Positions 12,417 through 25,456 are shown, counted from the first letter of the stretch. The stretch: 64,000 nt of DNA from Polytrichum commune (GCA_950295325.1 OX485804.1:7750001-7814000); one strand, 5' to 3'. Made by a program: numbers and translations. The notes: generated from the letters alone by a model not told the origin.

Positions 12417-12424
12417 TCCAAAAC

Positions 12425-13330
12425 CAAATTTAGTCATTACCTTTGGATAGTAATTTTAATGAAAAGTTTGGAGATCTCATTTTCATATTCTATATTTGAG
12501 CACCTAACACAAAAATAGAGGGCACCATGAAAAAGAAATTATAAATTAAACAACACTTTGCTACTACTTTTAAACGTTTGACCAGAAATATTAAGGTTTT
12601 AGTATACCGAAGAATTTTTTCCGTATACTTGACCATGTTTGCTCTCCTTACGTTGAATCGACATCATTATGGAACATCTAGCATCTAAGCCTTCTCCACA
12701 CAATCCTATAAAAATTCTTGAACCATTGTTATGTCCCACTAGTTATCGCCATCAACAATGCAGTAGGACAATGGGAATTGTGACTGTAGATTGACCTTCA
12801 CTTCAAATTGAAGACCACAAAATACTAAATGAGGAGGAGAGATGAATAATGGGAGATTGCGACTATAGATTGAGATTCAATTCAAATGGAAGACTACTAA
12901 ATGCAAAATGGAAGGAGAGTTGAACTAGATGAGATGAGCTATGGGAGTTTGTGACTATAGATTGAGCTTCACTTTGGATTGAAGATTGTTGTTAAAGAAT
13001 GTTTTTATTCTACCCCTTTGGTAAAACCGGACATTCTTACCTAACCATTCTTTCTCCACTGTCGATTACTAGACCATGCAACCGGGTTCGCCCCTCCACT
13101 GGAAGTGGCCGCCACTACCTCGTTCACCAACCGGGTCACACTCTCTATTGGATTTCGTCCCTCCATGTAATAATACACAACCACTTGGTGGATACCGATA
13201 TTGTCTTCATGTGCATCACTACACTAAATAGGACATTTAGTGTTTGATACACTAAATACCAACACATACACTAAATACCAATAACCCAATTAAAGTAAGT
13301 AGCATTAAATGTAAACTCAAACACTAAATA
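12425..13330. repeat. Local duplication, copy B (after the MITE)
   Basis: Continuation of the copy of 10360-11240 after the MITE. It ends with palindromes of the 23-bp family (13221-13243) and several half sites (acactaaatacc). No gene is supported. Confidence 0.65.
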
Positions 13331-13447
13331 TCAACTATGGTAATATGTGGAAGTTACATGTTTGAATTTAGTGTGACTAAGGATGTGAAAAGAAAGGATG
13401 TAATAAGGGAGGTGGCAGTAGGGAAGGTAGCAACACATCTATGTCTT

Positions 13448-13479
13448 ACACTAATTTTCAAAGTATTGAAAATTAGTGT
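13448..13479. repeat. Perfect inverted repeat, 14-bp arms, 4-nt loop
   Basis: ACACTAATTTTCAA, then agta, then TTGAAAATTAGTGT. Close to the 23-bp palindrome at 13502-13524 and starting with the same ACACTAA, so possibly a longer member of that family. Confidence 0.7.
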
Positions 13480-13501
13480 TGAGGAGGGTAGGGTGGTAAG
13501 A

Positions 13502-13524
13502 ACACTAAATATCCTATTTAGTGT
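13502..13524. repeat. 23-bp palindrome family member
   Basis: ACACTAAATA, 3-nt spacer tcc, then TATTTAGTGT: perfect arms. Confidence 0.75.
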
Positions 13525-15735
13525 ACTTTATGAACCAACACTACTGTCGGTAAATAATGTCGTAACCTTTACCATCCTGGGAGTGATGCCGACTATCATC
13601 CACGTCATCGATTTGGGCAAATCGACCCATACACTCGTTCCTTGTTGGATGCCTAAACCCTTGCCTTAAAGGAACCAGTGTACGGGTTGGTTCACCCCAA
13701 CCCACATCACCAATGTTAATCACTACTAGCTACTTCTATCATCCTAGACTATCCTAATATGGTTACCCCCCTTATAATGCTTTCCGGTAGCGCTTATACT
13801 ACCAGTAAGATGACGTCGATCTCTCTCTAACAATAGTTTATGATGTTTACCTGATAAACAACAGTCATGCCCCAATCACATCAAACTTTCCGTCCAATTC
13901 TAACCATGAAATTGTTGGGGATCATGTTCAAAAAATAAATGTCGGCCCAACACTTTTCACATTATTACAACCGGAGATGCCAACGGATGGTGCCAAAAGT
14001 GGCCAGTGTGATCGACCCCTGCGTCTCACCATAATTCAACTATGGGTGTGTTTTCTATTGTCCGGTTTACTTTTACTACTTCCTTGGCTACTAGTTCCAA
14101 CCACCATTACTTTTAAAGCTTGAGTAACTTTCATTGCCATGATTCAAAATTTATACCAGGAATACACTATATTGCCTGTTATAACCTTCATTGGCTAAAT
14201 TTTCCCACTACTACTGGATATTATCTCTAATTGAACATCCTCAAGTTTCCATCAAGAGAAATGATAAATCAAGTCCATTCTAACTCTCAGACCTTGCACA
14301 ACCAAGTCCTTCTTGCCAACATCTATTGATTTCAACATTCCTTAATCAATCTCCACATACACATACAATCCAATCCAATCTAATTTAAACAACTTCAACT
14401 TCACATATTCTAAAAGGAGACAACCCTTGTACATAACTACTTAATAATTTGGTCACCCAAAACACTGTTCCCTCTTATCTCATATACATTTCAAATCCAA
14501 GTCTCTATTTCCTATCCTTCATTCCCAACCATTCCTTAAAACAGTGGCTCCTCTTGCACATAACCTTTTACCTTATTCTTATCTAGTGTCTCCTAATCCT
14601 TATCCATTCTTACTACCGACACCCCTATTACGGGAAAAATAAGCATAACTGCTAAATGGAAGGAGATATGAAGTATATGAGCTAGGTGAACTTCCATAAT
14701 ACCATGTGCATGATTAGTGGAGGCTCTCCCATACATCAAACACATGTGCATGATAGAATTGAGGCTATGCCATAATGCAACTTTTCACACATGGAATCAT
14801 TCAACCTAACAAGGGGATAGTCATCATGCAACATGGAAACAAGGACTTAAGGTAATCGTAGACTGTTCAATAGTTACTGGGGAGTTTTAATGACAGAGTA
14901 TTATAAGTAATATGTAGGAGCAGGTCTTCATCTAGAAGTAGGTTGGTTGCTTTGGTTACTTTTATCAAGTAACCCACTTCTACTAACTTAAAGATTGTCA
15001 TTATCTATAAGTGTCATCAACACATATTCAAAGGTAGCTTCCCTTAACCATTAACTTCATGAGATGCCACGTTTGGGCTAGCGAATGCTCTTGAAGGCAA
15101 ACTCATCCAAAAGGAAGGTGCTAGGTAGGTCACAATAGGTATCACTCTGTTCCTCATGAGACTTTCTCGTCAATGGCGATGATCCCATTCCAATATGAAA
15201 AGATGATTGTTCACGAGAGATTTTTAAGGCAAGAATGAACCAACTTTTGCCTTTGTTGATATGCTACTATATATGATAAATCCATATTATTCTCGTCGAA
15301 AATTCTCAATTGTACATAGACTCGTTTTCTTACCCCAAAGTGTATCTCAATTCTTGATATAATCTTGAAAGCTTGGACTATAATTTATTTGATCTATTTG
15401 GTGCATTTTCTTGAAGTTTAATGATTTTAAATCAATTATAAACAATTCATTTAAGTTACTAGATATTTCTCCCATATAGATGTGATCTTGAAGTCATTAG
15501 CAACAACTTTTCATTTAAGTACAATTAAAATTGAGCTCTTAAAAACTTACTTTTGAGATGATCTAATGAAACCACTATACGCTTCAAGAGGTTAAGGGTT
15601 ATTGAATTTTCAAACCTCTATGGCATTAACCCCCCACTCAATTATTAGTTTGGAAAAGGACATGCTCAGAGGCATTTCACTATTACATTATGCTCGTACG
15701 ACTGGCTGGATCAAGGAAAAACATTATTATGTATT
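13525..15735. other. Intergenic DNA without a recognised gene
   Basis: AT-rich sequence with frequent stops in all frames. The open frame around 13337-13669 lies over palindromes and repeats and has no recognisable motif. I see nothing else here that I can name. Confidence 0.5.
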
Positions 15736-15739
15736 TTTC

Positions 15740-16620
15740 ATTAAGGATAATGTCTGTTAGATGTTTCATGGCTATTTGTGAGACAGGTTCCATTCATTTG
15801 TGAATTTTGTAGGTGAGACTTTTGAGTTCTTGGAGATGTTTGGTAGTTGAATTGTGTATGATGCCTTTGATGCATGTTGTGAGGATGAAGGGTAGTAGGG
15901 ACTTCCACCCTTGTTGAGTTGTAGGGGTTGTAGGATGATGTGTTTATCTCGTTTCAAGGTTATGGCTTCCGTAAAGAATTTGTTGTTGTAATAGGTAAAT
16001 GCAAATATTTGAATTTTGAGGCTTGGTCTGGGTGTGAAGGGGGATTTGTTTGTAGGTGTAGTGCCGAAGACACATAGTACGTATTGTATTAGTCTTTCTG
16101 ACCATTTACATCTAGATAGGTAGCATGTACATGGGAGTAGCCATGAGGGAATGGTGTTATCGGGTGAGCGATCTTTGGTTTTACCCGCATTTATTACTGC
16201 AGGGCATCATGTTGTGGGGTGGGCAAGTAGTGTGTTGGCTATTGTGTTTATGGCTTTGTTATGCCGGTTGGATCGAAGTTTATTGATGTGTTTAATGTTG
16301 TAGCATGAAGTAGGTGTAAGCACGTGTCATTTTGTTGGGATGTGCATAGATTACATAGGGGGCATATCTTTGGTATGAAGACGTATTTGTTTCTTGTAGT
16401 TGCCTAGATATCTACCACATCTAAAATTCAGGGCTTGAGTAATTTGTGCATTTGTGATCCATGGGGCATCCTAGAATAGATTGGACCACTTTAGGTGGAG
16501 GTTAGTGTGGAGTCATTTGTGTACATAGGGGAGTCTGTTTTTTGCTTGTGAAGGTATTGCATTTTCATATTGTTTAGATTTGTGGACATATCCGTCATGT
16601 TGAGTAGAGATTGGAGGGAT
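15740..16620 (-). pseudogene. LINE (non-LTR retrotransposon) ORF2 C-terminal remnant
   Basis: Read on the minus strand, broken frames show the usual order of the end of a plant LINE ORF2. First comes FRCGRYLGNYKKQ, then a zinc-ribbon-like CPLCNLC..D.CLHLLHA, then RHNKAINTIANTLLAHP, then DNTIPSWLLPCTCYLSRC, then a tail around 15772-15957. The frame changes several times, so it is a dead fragment. No endonuclease or reverse transcriptase core is present nearby. The assignment rests on recognising this C-terminal pattern by eye. Confidence 0.55.
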
Positions 16621-17340
16621 GGAAGGCCAATACATAGCCTAGGGGTTTGGGCAACTACATTGATGTGTCCTATAAGTGTATTGGATTAATATACTAGGTA
16701 CAAGTTGCTAAACATTTCACTAGGAATATCATTTTCTACAAAATAATTTGTTTCCATTTTTTTGATGTGCAGATTAGCTATTTTATTATTATTATTATGA
16801 AGGACACATACTTATTATTATTATTATTATTATGGGGGGTGGGGGGTGGGGGAGGGAACATATTATCCCTAAAACATAACATCAACATGGAACTCTAGTT
16901 GGTAACTTATCTTACTAGGTGTCACAAGTTACAGATGAGCCAATTACCTTTTCAAAATTGTTGATTTTACAGCAAAACTTTTGACAGTTCACTGTTCACT
17001 TATATGTCAAGAAAATGTTTAGATCGAGTAAATGTACCTATAGAGAATAACAAAAGCATTGCAATGAACAGTAGCCAAGTGCTGATTCGAAAGTAAAGAC
17101 AATAGTTGACATGATAATTTCATGTAATATCTGAAACCAAATGGCTTGTCATTGTATCTAAGGAAATAGTCACAACTAGGACATCGAGAAAGACCCGTGC
17201 TCAAAGGTGACTGGACCAAGGACACTCGTCGTACAAAAAGAACCAAGTGACCACATGACCAAGCAGAATTGTTAAATTACTACACTAAATACTACATTTA
17301 GCGGCACCAATTCTGGTAATAGAAATTGGGCATTATAGAT
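16620..17340. repeat. Diverged repeat shared with about 57890-58460, with microsatellite
   Basis: The sequence caactacattgatgtgtcct and the following ~650 bp are found again at about 57910-58460 with many indels. A TTA microsatellite and a G-rich run lie at 16786-16856 and are absent from the other copy. A member of the 23-bp palindrome family lies at about 17282-17304. No gene is seen. Confidence 0.6.
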
Positions 17341-17366
17341 TGCCTTGTTGCAACTATAGTCACTTA

Positions 17367-17841
17367 CTAAGTGTTTTTCATCCAAATCTCAATCGTCCAA
17401 GACAATAATTCGTTACTAAATGTTAGGATGCAGAATATACCAAAGTTGCCAAAACTGCTTGGAATCCTCCCCGAAATTGCGTAAGAAGTGACCCCACATA
17501 CAATCAAAGATAGCCTTTGTGTGTATTTGCAGACACTTTGAAAATGGGGCCAAGACGATTTCATGTATGATGAATGTATGTGCCGACTATGGTGGAGCAT
17601 TCATCCTCCGCATAATATCTCTCCCAAGTCTTAGCGGATGAAATTCTACATGTCTGCACCCTACACACATTACCTAGTGCGAAGCACTACTATGGCCTAA
17701 TTAGGTGTGGCCGTGCAAGCTCATTGAGACCCAACAAGGAAATTCGCCTCACTCGGTGGGGGTTCAAAGTGGGACCTATCTCGACGTTGTACCCAACTAG
17801 GGTGAAGTTGCACCTCCTTCATGAAATATACAAATAACCCA
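17367..17841. repeat. Copy of repeat 11529-11950
   Basis: Near-identical to 11569-11950 (cttggaatcctcc, then gtgtgtatttgcagacactttg, then cctccttcatgaaatata). It is followed by unrelated DNA until the homology resumes at 19430. Confidence 0.7.
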
Positions 17842-19429
17842 ACATTTGTATCTAAGTAAAGTTGGACATATTCTCAAAATTTGGACTTTTGGGGTGCCTC
17901 GTATCTATGGGGGGTTCGTCGATACACTTCCAAGATATGTAATATTCTATGAGAGATATGTGAATCATTGTTGAAAATTTGAATGTCATGATGATAAAAC
18001 ATGATAAGAATATAACATACCTATTCCTTGGTGTTAAATATATATAACTAAATAATGTGAATGGTGCACATCATATATTTTTGTATTAAACTTGCGATTG
18101 CAGTCTGGAGCAAGCATCACCAGGACCCCCTATTTGTAAATCATTTCTTTTTTAATTCATACGCAAATTATATCAATGATCTCCCCTCATGCATGTTAAC
18201 TTATGTGGTCCTGTTGTGGACACTTCCAATTCCACAAACAAAACAAAAAGAAGAGATGACTCTCTTGTTGCCATCGGTGTAAATGTTGGTGTTGTTTCAT
18301 CTTCAACTCTCTCCAAGTGTACATGAAATCTTGAAATGGGCATCACGAGAATTAGAGGCCCATTGAAGGCTATTGCCTCTTTTAACAAATGAACACCTTG
18401 AACATGCACGGACAAGCCAACCTCCACCCATCTTCCCCAAGGGCAAGCTCCTAGGTTCCTAGATGATTTATTAAGAATCCATGGTCAGCCATCAACCCCC
18501 ACTTGGTATGATTGGGTGGACTATAAGTGGCATGGTGCACTAGGAATTAAGTGCTAAGAACGTCACCCATCTAAGTAACATTTTGGCCCTAAGTGGCTTT
18601 AACCTTGGAGTTTCAATGGAATCCAATTTAAAGATTTGGGTTTAATCCACCTTCATTCCACAAACAAGTTGATTGTTTGATCATTTTGGGAATTGTCTCA
18701 TTTGGTCCATGGGCCAACAATGGAATATGGACATGTTTAAGGAAGAAGGGCAACCCTCTCTCCAATGAGGGTTGCAATAATTTATTTCCTTTATCTTGAA
18801 CTAAGAACCGGTACAAATCCACTCTTTTAAAAATAGCTGCCCTCATTACGATTCACACACTTTTACTACTGCATGTTGGAGAGTTTAAGAGATTAGGAAT
18901 AGAATCAAGGATCCGCATACATATTTTATTTAATTGAATGTAATGATTTCTAATCAACATTTACATGCTCCCTTTTGTCATTTATGGGTAGGATAAAGGA
19001 CATGAAACAACATTTTGAATTAAATAGTTTGACTTGGTAAGAAAACATGTGTGAATGCGTGCATACGAGGGTGCATTGTCACCCCACTCTTCACTTTTCC
19101 AATACTAACCCACTCACAAAGACTGGGTTGTGTTGCAAATGGAGAGAGCCCCTTATCCCTAGTGCTATTAAAATTCTATGTATTTTAGGAAGTTTGTGTG
19201 GTGAGTGGGAAAGGCTAAGGGTGATGATTGGCTCCTCGTAGAGCGAGGGGGTACACTGGGCATATGACTATGGGCTACCTTGATTGGTGAGACTCCTAGA
19301 AACAAGGCATCAAGGGTAATTATGTAGTGGAAGCCGAGAGCAACTTACAACAAAGATTTTCCGACAAGCACATAGGCTCCTGGAATGGACTCTTCATACC
19401 ATGTACAAACTAACGTGAGTGGAAGGGGT
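17842..19429. other. Insertion-like block interrupting a repeat; no recognised gene
   Basis: This 1.6-kb block sits between two halves of the repeat that is continuous at 11569-12060. It must be an insertion here or a deletion there. I did not find clear terminal repeats or a target duplication. Short frames such as 18173-18427 (minus) have no recognisable motif. Confidence 0.4.
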
Positions 19430-21735
19430 ATTATTTTAGGCATTACCGTACATACTATACGTAAGGGAGAGATCTTCTTTTTCTCTAGTGTGTACATTTA
19501 GAAAGAGGTTTTCTTAATTTGAAGTAAAGGCATGTGTATAAACACAGGCCCTAAGGTTTGGAGTAAAAATTGGCAATAGATGTACTCGTTTCATCCAATT
19601 CATGTTTTCATCCATTGTTGTCTAATGGTAATAGTCCTCAATGACTACCTTGTGCATTCTTGTTAGGTTTGCATTTGGGTTCTAGGTTTTCACAAATTGG
19701 AGGGTCTTGGACAAATCATGGGCTTCCTTGAGTTTTCCTCTCCGGATTGTGGCTAAGTTATTGTCCTATGCTCTTTGTTTATTTGATATAATTCTTGAGT
19801 TATATGCTTGATGAAAAATTGTTCAATGACTTTCAAATTGGAAAGTGAAAGTAGATACAATACATAATAAGGGCCTATTTAAATCATGATTCATATTTTG
19901 TACATGTAATGGAGGCATTTATCACATTCAATTCAATATCCTAGAAAATAAAAATATTTTCTAGGATATTGTTAGTAAATATACATTTGTTTCTCTTCAT
20001 AAAATTCCCATATATAATGGGTTTAATTTCATAGTGACTCATATATATCATTTAGGTATTAAATGAAGCGTCCACTCCCCGGGCACATAGGCAATGTTGC
20101 CATTAGCAATTACACTACTTTGGTTCAAATACAAGCAATTTTCTTGTGCTACAATCAAGTTTATGAGAACAACATTCCGGTGATGCCAGAATCTACAAAA
20201 TTTTGAAATTTGTATAAATTTGGCTACATTTAAATTCCTAAATGTTGCCACTCGATTTGTAATCACTTTCAATTTAACATGCAAATGCAACTCTTCTTTG
20301 CGCATTAAACTGCAAAATCACCCGATACTTGGAAAGCAAACCCAAATTACCCACTCCAATGCCAAAGAAAAGTAATAACAATTGTGGAATGATGCCAAAA
20401 TTTAAGAAAATTGAAATTTCGTGATCTTGAATTGAATATCCTAAATGTTGGCACTGATTTTGTCATCATTTATGCCACTGAATTTAGAAGGGCAACTCTT
20501 CATTGCACATTGAACTTCAAAGACACCCAAGACATGCAAAACATACACAAATCACCCCATTCGATGCTAAAGCTAGTAATAATAATTCGAAAAAACGAAT
20601 AGAAAAGATGCACAATGTAACATGCTTCCCACTCCATGGGGGGCTTGTAAAAGAAACACCATGATAAGCCCCCGATGCCCACAATGACAACTACCTTCTA
20701 TATGAGCATATATCATGGAGCATGCAATGGTTGTGAAGGAGTGGAGGGCATCCACTCCTTAGCATTATGGGTCTTCATTGCAACGTTTTCTCCCTTATGT
20801 GGCACCATATTGCCTTGGGTGGTGTTGTAGTGTTGTTTCAACTTTTCCAAATGTTTTGGAAGTGTCGCTCTTGGATTGGAAAGTGATGTTTGCTCTCCTA
20901 TGCATGCTTGATTTATTACAGAGAACAAATGCCAAGTGCACACATGAAATCTTGCACATAAATCCTCTTCAACTCAATTGAGTGGCATGCAACAAGGTAG
21001 AGCATGTCCTTCACGGACCCCCAATATGAGCTATTAATCAATGTGGGAAGCGTCACGACCATTTTATGGTTGCATAGGACATTAGGGGTTAAGAAAACTA
21101 GCATGAATAAAGTTTATATTGTCCAAAGGTTAGACAATGGGTACATATGTATTTAGATTTGAAATTAAAGTTCGGTGAGCACGTTCTCAAAAAATCTATT
21201 TGCATGCCATTTTTCCATATATTGACACTATTTTAGGAAAGTTAACAAGAGAATGTACAGTTTGGATTTGACGACGAGGAATTCTCACCCGTGATGGAAG
21301 GTAAACTGTCTCTGGCAGCTTTTTCATAAAATGATTAATTTCCAAGGTGCCTAAATTTTTGAGAAATTAATTTTGCTTAGTGTCCAAAAAAAACATTCAA
21401 AGACTGCCTAAAATCATAATAATGCAAGTGACATTCATTGGAATCCAACAAAGTAGTACCAAATAACTTCAACAGTGCCTTCATGCAGCATCAAAATCAC
21501 TCATATTATATAACAATACAAGCATGAATCTGCTCCACAAGTCATGCTGACACACTACCATAAAAATGGGAATGAGACAAGAAAACGGAAGTGAATGTCT
21601 AGATTATTTTAAATTACTTTTGAGTTTGTTCAATTTTAGAATATTATTTTTTGGGCTACCTAACTTACTTTTTCACTTTAATTAATTACTAGACAAAAAG
21701 ATGCCCAAACTGCTAGAGAACTACAATACTTTATC
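19430..21735. other. Intergenic, no recognised gene
   Basis: 19430-19540 completes the repeat described for 11258-12060. The rest is AT-rich with short unconvincing frames. Two related segments (about 20120-20330 and 20330-20560) share words such as ccaaaatt and aaattaccc, suggesting an old local duplication. Confidence 0.4.
19934..19971. repeat. Perfect 16-bp inverted repeat hairpin
   Basis: CAATATCCTAGAAAAT, a 6-nt spacer, then ATTTTCTAGGATATTG. It lies in otherwise featureless AT-rich DNA. Confidence 0.75.
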
Positions 21736-21739
21736 CAAT

Positions 21740-22640
21740 AACATTTATGAGTTAAAAATTTTCCTTCCACACTTATGAGCTCAAGAACAAGAACCCCATA
21801 GCTATAAACATCAATCTTTCTCACTTCGATGATCCATTTGTAACATACTTATGCGCTAAATGGTTTACACAATTTAGTAGATTAAAATGGCTTGATTAGT
21901 CTATTGGAAGCATGTTTGTTTAAGATCAACAAATCCTTAAAAAAAAAAAACAAAAAACAAACAAACATAAAATTTAATGTGTATGTACTTACTTTGTGCC
22001 AACAATGTGCATTGTCATCATGTGAGTTTATTCATTTGGAAACAACAACACTAAACCAAAATTTGCCCTCAATGCTTCCAAATTTTTGTCCCACAAAATA
22101 TTGCCTGCTTTGACATCCCCATGAATGAATCTTAGTTTGAATAAAGCATGTAGATAATGATGGCCTTGGGCTACTCCTTGACAAATATTTAGTGTATATG
22201 CCAAGTCACTAATAAACCACCTTCGTGCCCTGCCTTTAGAATTAAAAGGACAAAGATTCATACACAAGCCATAAATTGCTAAAATTCCACCAACGTCAAA
22301 TAAATCTCAATGGTTGCTAGATTGCATCATTATTTGAGAGATCACTATGACATCATCATCCTAGTATTAACATAAAATAAAGCAACATTAGGGACAAAAT
22401 TGTACCAAAAAGGGTTTGAGCAAATCCATTGTTTTCAATGTACTCATACACCCAAAGCATTTGATGCCCATGTAAACAACAACCTTGTAATTTCACAAGA
22501 TTTTGGTGTTCGACGTTTCTAAGAAGGATTACTTCATTCAAAAAAATTTATCAAATTTTTGATGGGATTTGAGGAAGAGTAGTTTCATGGCTACTTGGCT
22601 CCCGCTATCAAGACAACCTTGAAATTGTCAAAAACAAATG
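21740..22640 (-). pseudogene. Receptor-like protein kinase pseudogene
   Basis: Minus-strand fragments line up in kinase order. VAMKLL (ATP-lysine region, about 22570-22600) is followed by FLNEVILLRNVEHQNLVKLQGCC (22450-22541), which matches the alpha-C and beta-4 regions. Next come the catalytic loop IHGDVKAGN and NFG (about 22060-22160), and then DVYSYGVLVLELIS (about 21775-21830), the conserved lobe after the activation segment. The wording resembles plant receptor-like kinases of the DUF26/LRR type. It is dead: HRD is HGD, DFG is NFG, frames shift between blocks and stops interrupt. No extracellular or membrane region was found. Confidence 0.75.
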
Positions 22641-22644
22641 TAAC

Positions 22645-24500
22645 ATGAAACTTGTTAAAAGTTAAGAAAGAATTTAATGAAATGCAACCTTCAATCCCTT
22701 GCACAAAATGCTCGAGGTGCATTGGAATGCTTTGTGCATCCAAAGTCTTGTAGCACATAGTGCACAACATGCTGTTGGATCTTTGGTCTACACCTTTGAA
22801 GGTGTTATTTCTAGTGGATTGACATCTACCCTCATTTCAAAGATTAATATATCTAAACACAATCGTTGTGCATACATAACATTACTCAACTGATGAGTTG
22901 TGTTCAAAGGCTTTATTCTTGAATCTACCACATGGCCCATCAACACAACTCATCAAATGTGTATTGTTATGTAACATGTCAACACATATCTTTAGGTGGG
23001 TGGGCCACGGAATTCTAGGAGTATAATCACAACGTCTTGCAAGTTTTCACCCTCCACACTACAATGTTGTTCTCTAAAGGGAGAACATTGACCACTCAAA
23101 TTGAACCACATTACCGTGCCAAGTCAACTTTAAACTAGGTACACAAAATATGAAAATTAGGGGTTGATTATGCATCGGCCTCATGAGTTAAAATCCGTTT
23201 AAATATTTAGGTTGACACCTTGTTGGTTAGACATATCCGGTCAATCCCATGTTGACCAAAGTAGAAAGGAAAAAGAAAAAGAAAAGGAATGTCAATCTCT
23301 TTCTAAATTTAAATTATTTCATTCATTTTTACACTAACATGCAATATGCGTTTGCCATCTCCTATCCATGGCGATATGGTCAAGGGGGGGAGGGGGGGGG
23401 GGGCAACACGGTGGCTTAGTTCCTATTCTCATTGGATAGTGGGTGAGTGTTAGTTATATGTCATATGAATGTTAGTAATTTTTAGTCACATTTGACCCGG
23501 GCTTGCTTATTTTTTGGTTTTTTTTGTTTTGTTTAGTATGATAAGTGTTAGATATCTTATGACTATTTGTTGGATTACATGATGCTCAATGTCCCACTCA
23601 ACCATCATTTTTGTTATGACAACCTTGAACCTTATGGAGGAGATGTGCACCCACATAAGAGGGTTGTCATTAACACCTCCAACGACATTCATTCTCTTTC
23701 TATATAGGACATTTGGTCAACATGAAATAATATGACCTTACTTGATTCTCCCATTATACAAGTTGTTTCAAAATAATAAATTTGAAATTTCATGGCCAAC
23801 AAAATAAACATCGATGCATGTAAATGTATGACAAAATAAAGTCAAGAGAGACAAAAGAGGCGAACCAACACCATAGCCTACCTCACCCGATTTCAAGTCT
23901 GCATTGAAATCTTGAGTAGCTCTTTGAAAATCGGTGTAAGTGAATAATGTTGGTTTGAGATCAGATGCGGCAAACTTTACACATGATCAACTTCCAAATA
24001 ATGCAATACAATAGTTGCATTTTACGTAGTTCTTCGCTTGAGTATCTTAGTATATACAAAGTTAATAATTTCATTTATAATCAACTCTATATATTATTAT
24101 CATTAATATGTGATGAACTATAGTACTGCAACTTTCAAGACAATGATTGAAACCAGTACAGGATATTTGCATACTATGTAAAGTTACGGATTCAAGGATA
24201 GATATTCAATCTGCTTTGGACGGCCTTTGGACACTTTGTTTTGGGCTCTCGCAATTGCACGGCTCTATGCTAGATTATGGTAGATCCGTTGGATTATACT
24301 AGATTTATTGAATCAGCTTAGCTTCTTGGCCCTAAGGCCTTTACATATGGGAAAATTGGCCCCCGCTATAATCTTATCATAACGTGTAGTTGAGGCCGGC
24401 CTCCAACCCAAAAGAGGCTGAGATTTCATGCAATCGGCCTGAAGGGGAATTGACGCGGCCTCTCGGTGTAAAGCTGCCCTCAGTAGCCATGTGGTCACAC
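22645..24500. other. Intergenic, no recognised gene
   Basis: AT-rich DNA with a 13-bp perfect inverted repeat (gatgagttgtgtt at 22892-22904 and its complement at 22942-22954) and a poly-G run near 23384-23401. I see no supported coding region. Confidence 0.45.
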
Positions 24501-24539
24501 ATGGAGTGACGCAGTCAGTCTTTGTTTGTTGTGTGGTTT

Positions 24540-25456
24540 TGTGCTTTGAGATGCGCTACAAGTTGTGGTTGAAGACTTTGTCATCTCCTGCAAACCCCGA
24601 TGCCTCAACTCTCCGCGTTCAAGGACGGTACTGAACTGGTCCAGAAGAGGCAAGTGCCGCGTGTCGATGGGCCATTCTTTAGTTAACAAGGCCCACTTTC
24701 AGCACATTTTGGACCTTGGATTCTCCCCCAACTTATTACGCTGATGAATGCCTTCGATGGTGGAGCATCCATCCTCCGGAGAATCTGCTCTTGATTGAAA
24801 AAAAATGAAAAAAAAAAAAACCGTGTGCACGGACGGCACAATACACTACTCGACATGAACTTGGAAGTTGCATGATGTTGGTGCTGCCCACTTGCTACCT
24901 CAATGTTCTGAATATGATATACCGCACACCGTTTATTTTCATTCAGAATCCATGCCGTATTGTAGAGCTTCAGGAACTCCGGTGCGACCATGGTTCTGTT
25001 GACGACGGACAACCTTCCGAATCCGTGGAGTTTAGATGGGACTGGGGATTTCTAGGCGGCCTCGTGCAGTGCCTCGTTGGGAGCGTGTGCCCTTCAACCT
25101 ATTCTATGCGAGAGCTTTTCCGTGGTACATATATTAAAGAGAGAGGAAATTGCAGTGAGCAGTGGGATTGTAAGAATCGGAGAACTTGAGCAAGAAATAG
25201 TTTTAGCTCACTCTTGCCACGATCCATGTATGAAGACCTGCGTACAGCGCAGTTGTAGAGGGAACTGTTGTGCTGGTGGATGCAGAGTGTGCACCCTGTA
25301 AGTTCTTCCTCCAAACTTCGGAGTGGAGAGAGCATGCGTGGGACTCGTAGGAACTAGTCTGGGAAGGGAAACTTTTGGGGCGTCCTCAGAAGTGCACTAG
25401 TTTTGTAGCACACACTAAAATTGGTATAGTTGTTGCAAACCATCGACACAAGAGTA
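24540..25456 (+). promoter_or_regulatory. Upstream region and probable 5' leader of Roco gene 2, conserved in gene 3
   Basis: From about 24550 to the LRR exon the sequence matches 60090-61079 upstream of gene 3, with diverged and deleted patches. The conservation is part of the duplication unit, so it is not by itself proof of function. The core promoter and transcription start cannot be placed. The stretch 25060-25456 is the most similar and probably contains the leader. It holds a short Cys-rich upstream frame at 25230-25301. Antisense and sense frames here are mirrored in gene 3 for the same reason and are not called. Confidence 0.5.
25230..25301 (+). CDS. Putative Cys-rich upstream ORF of Roco gene 2 (23 codons)
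   Basis: An ATG frame of 23 codons ends 155 nt before the main ATG. It contains six cysteines after MKTC (the seventh is in MKTC itself), including an adjacent pair. The gene 3 copy at 60854-60925 has the same length with only two replacements (Ala to Gly, Arg to Gly). An overlapping ATG lies 4 nt upstream in another frame. Whether it is translated is unknown. It could be a regulatory uORF, a small secreted-type peptide, or just a conserved leader. Confidence 0.3.
   Translation: MKTCVQRSCRGNCCAGGCRVCTL

Noticed and set aside
13337-13669. 110-codon plus-strand frame
   Set aside because: Built over inverted repeats and low-complexity DNA; no motif or paralogue.
25077-25301. Long version of the upstream Cys-rich frame starting at 25077
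   Set aside because: It begins with TTG and has no ATG before 25230.
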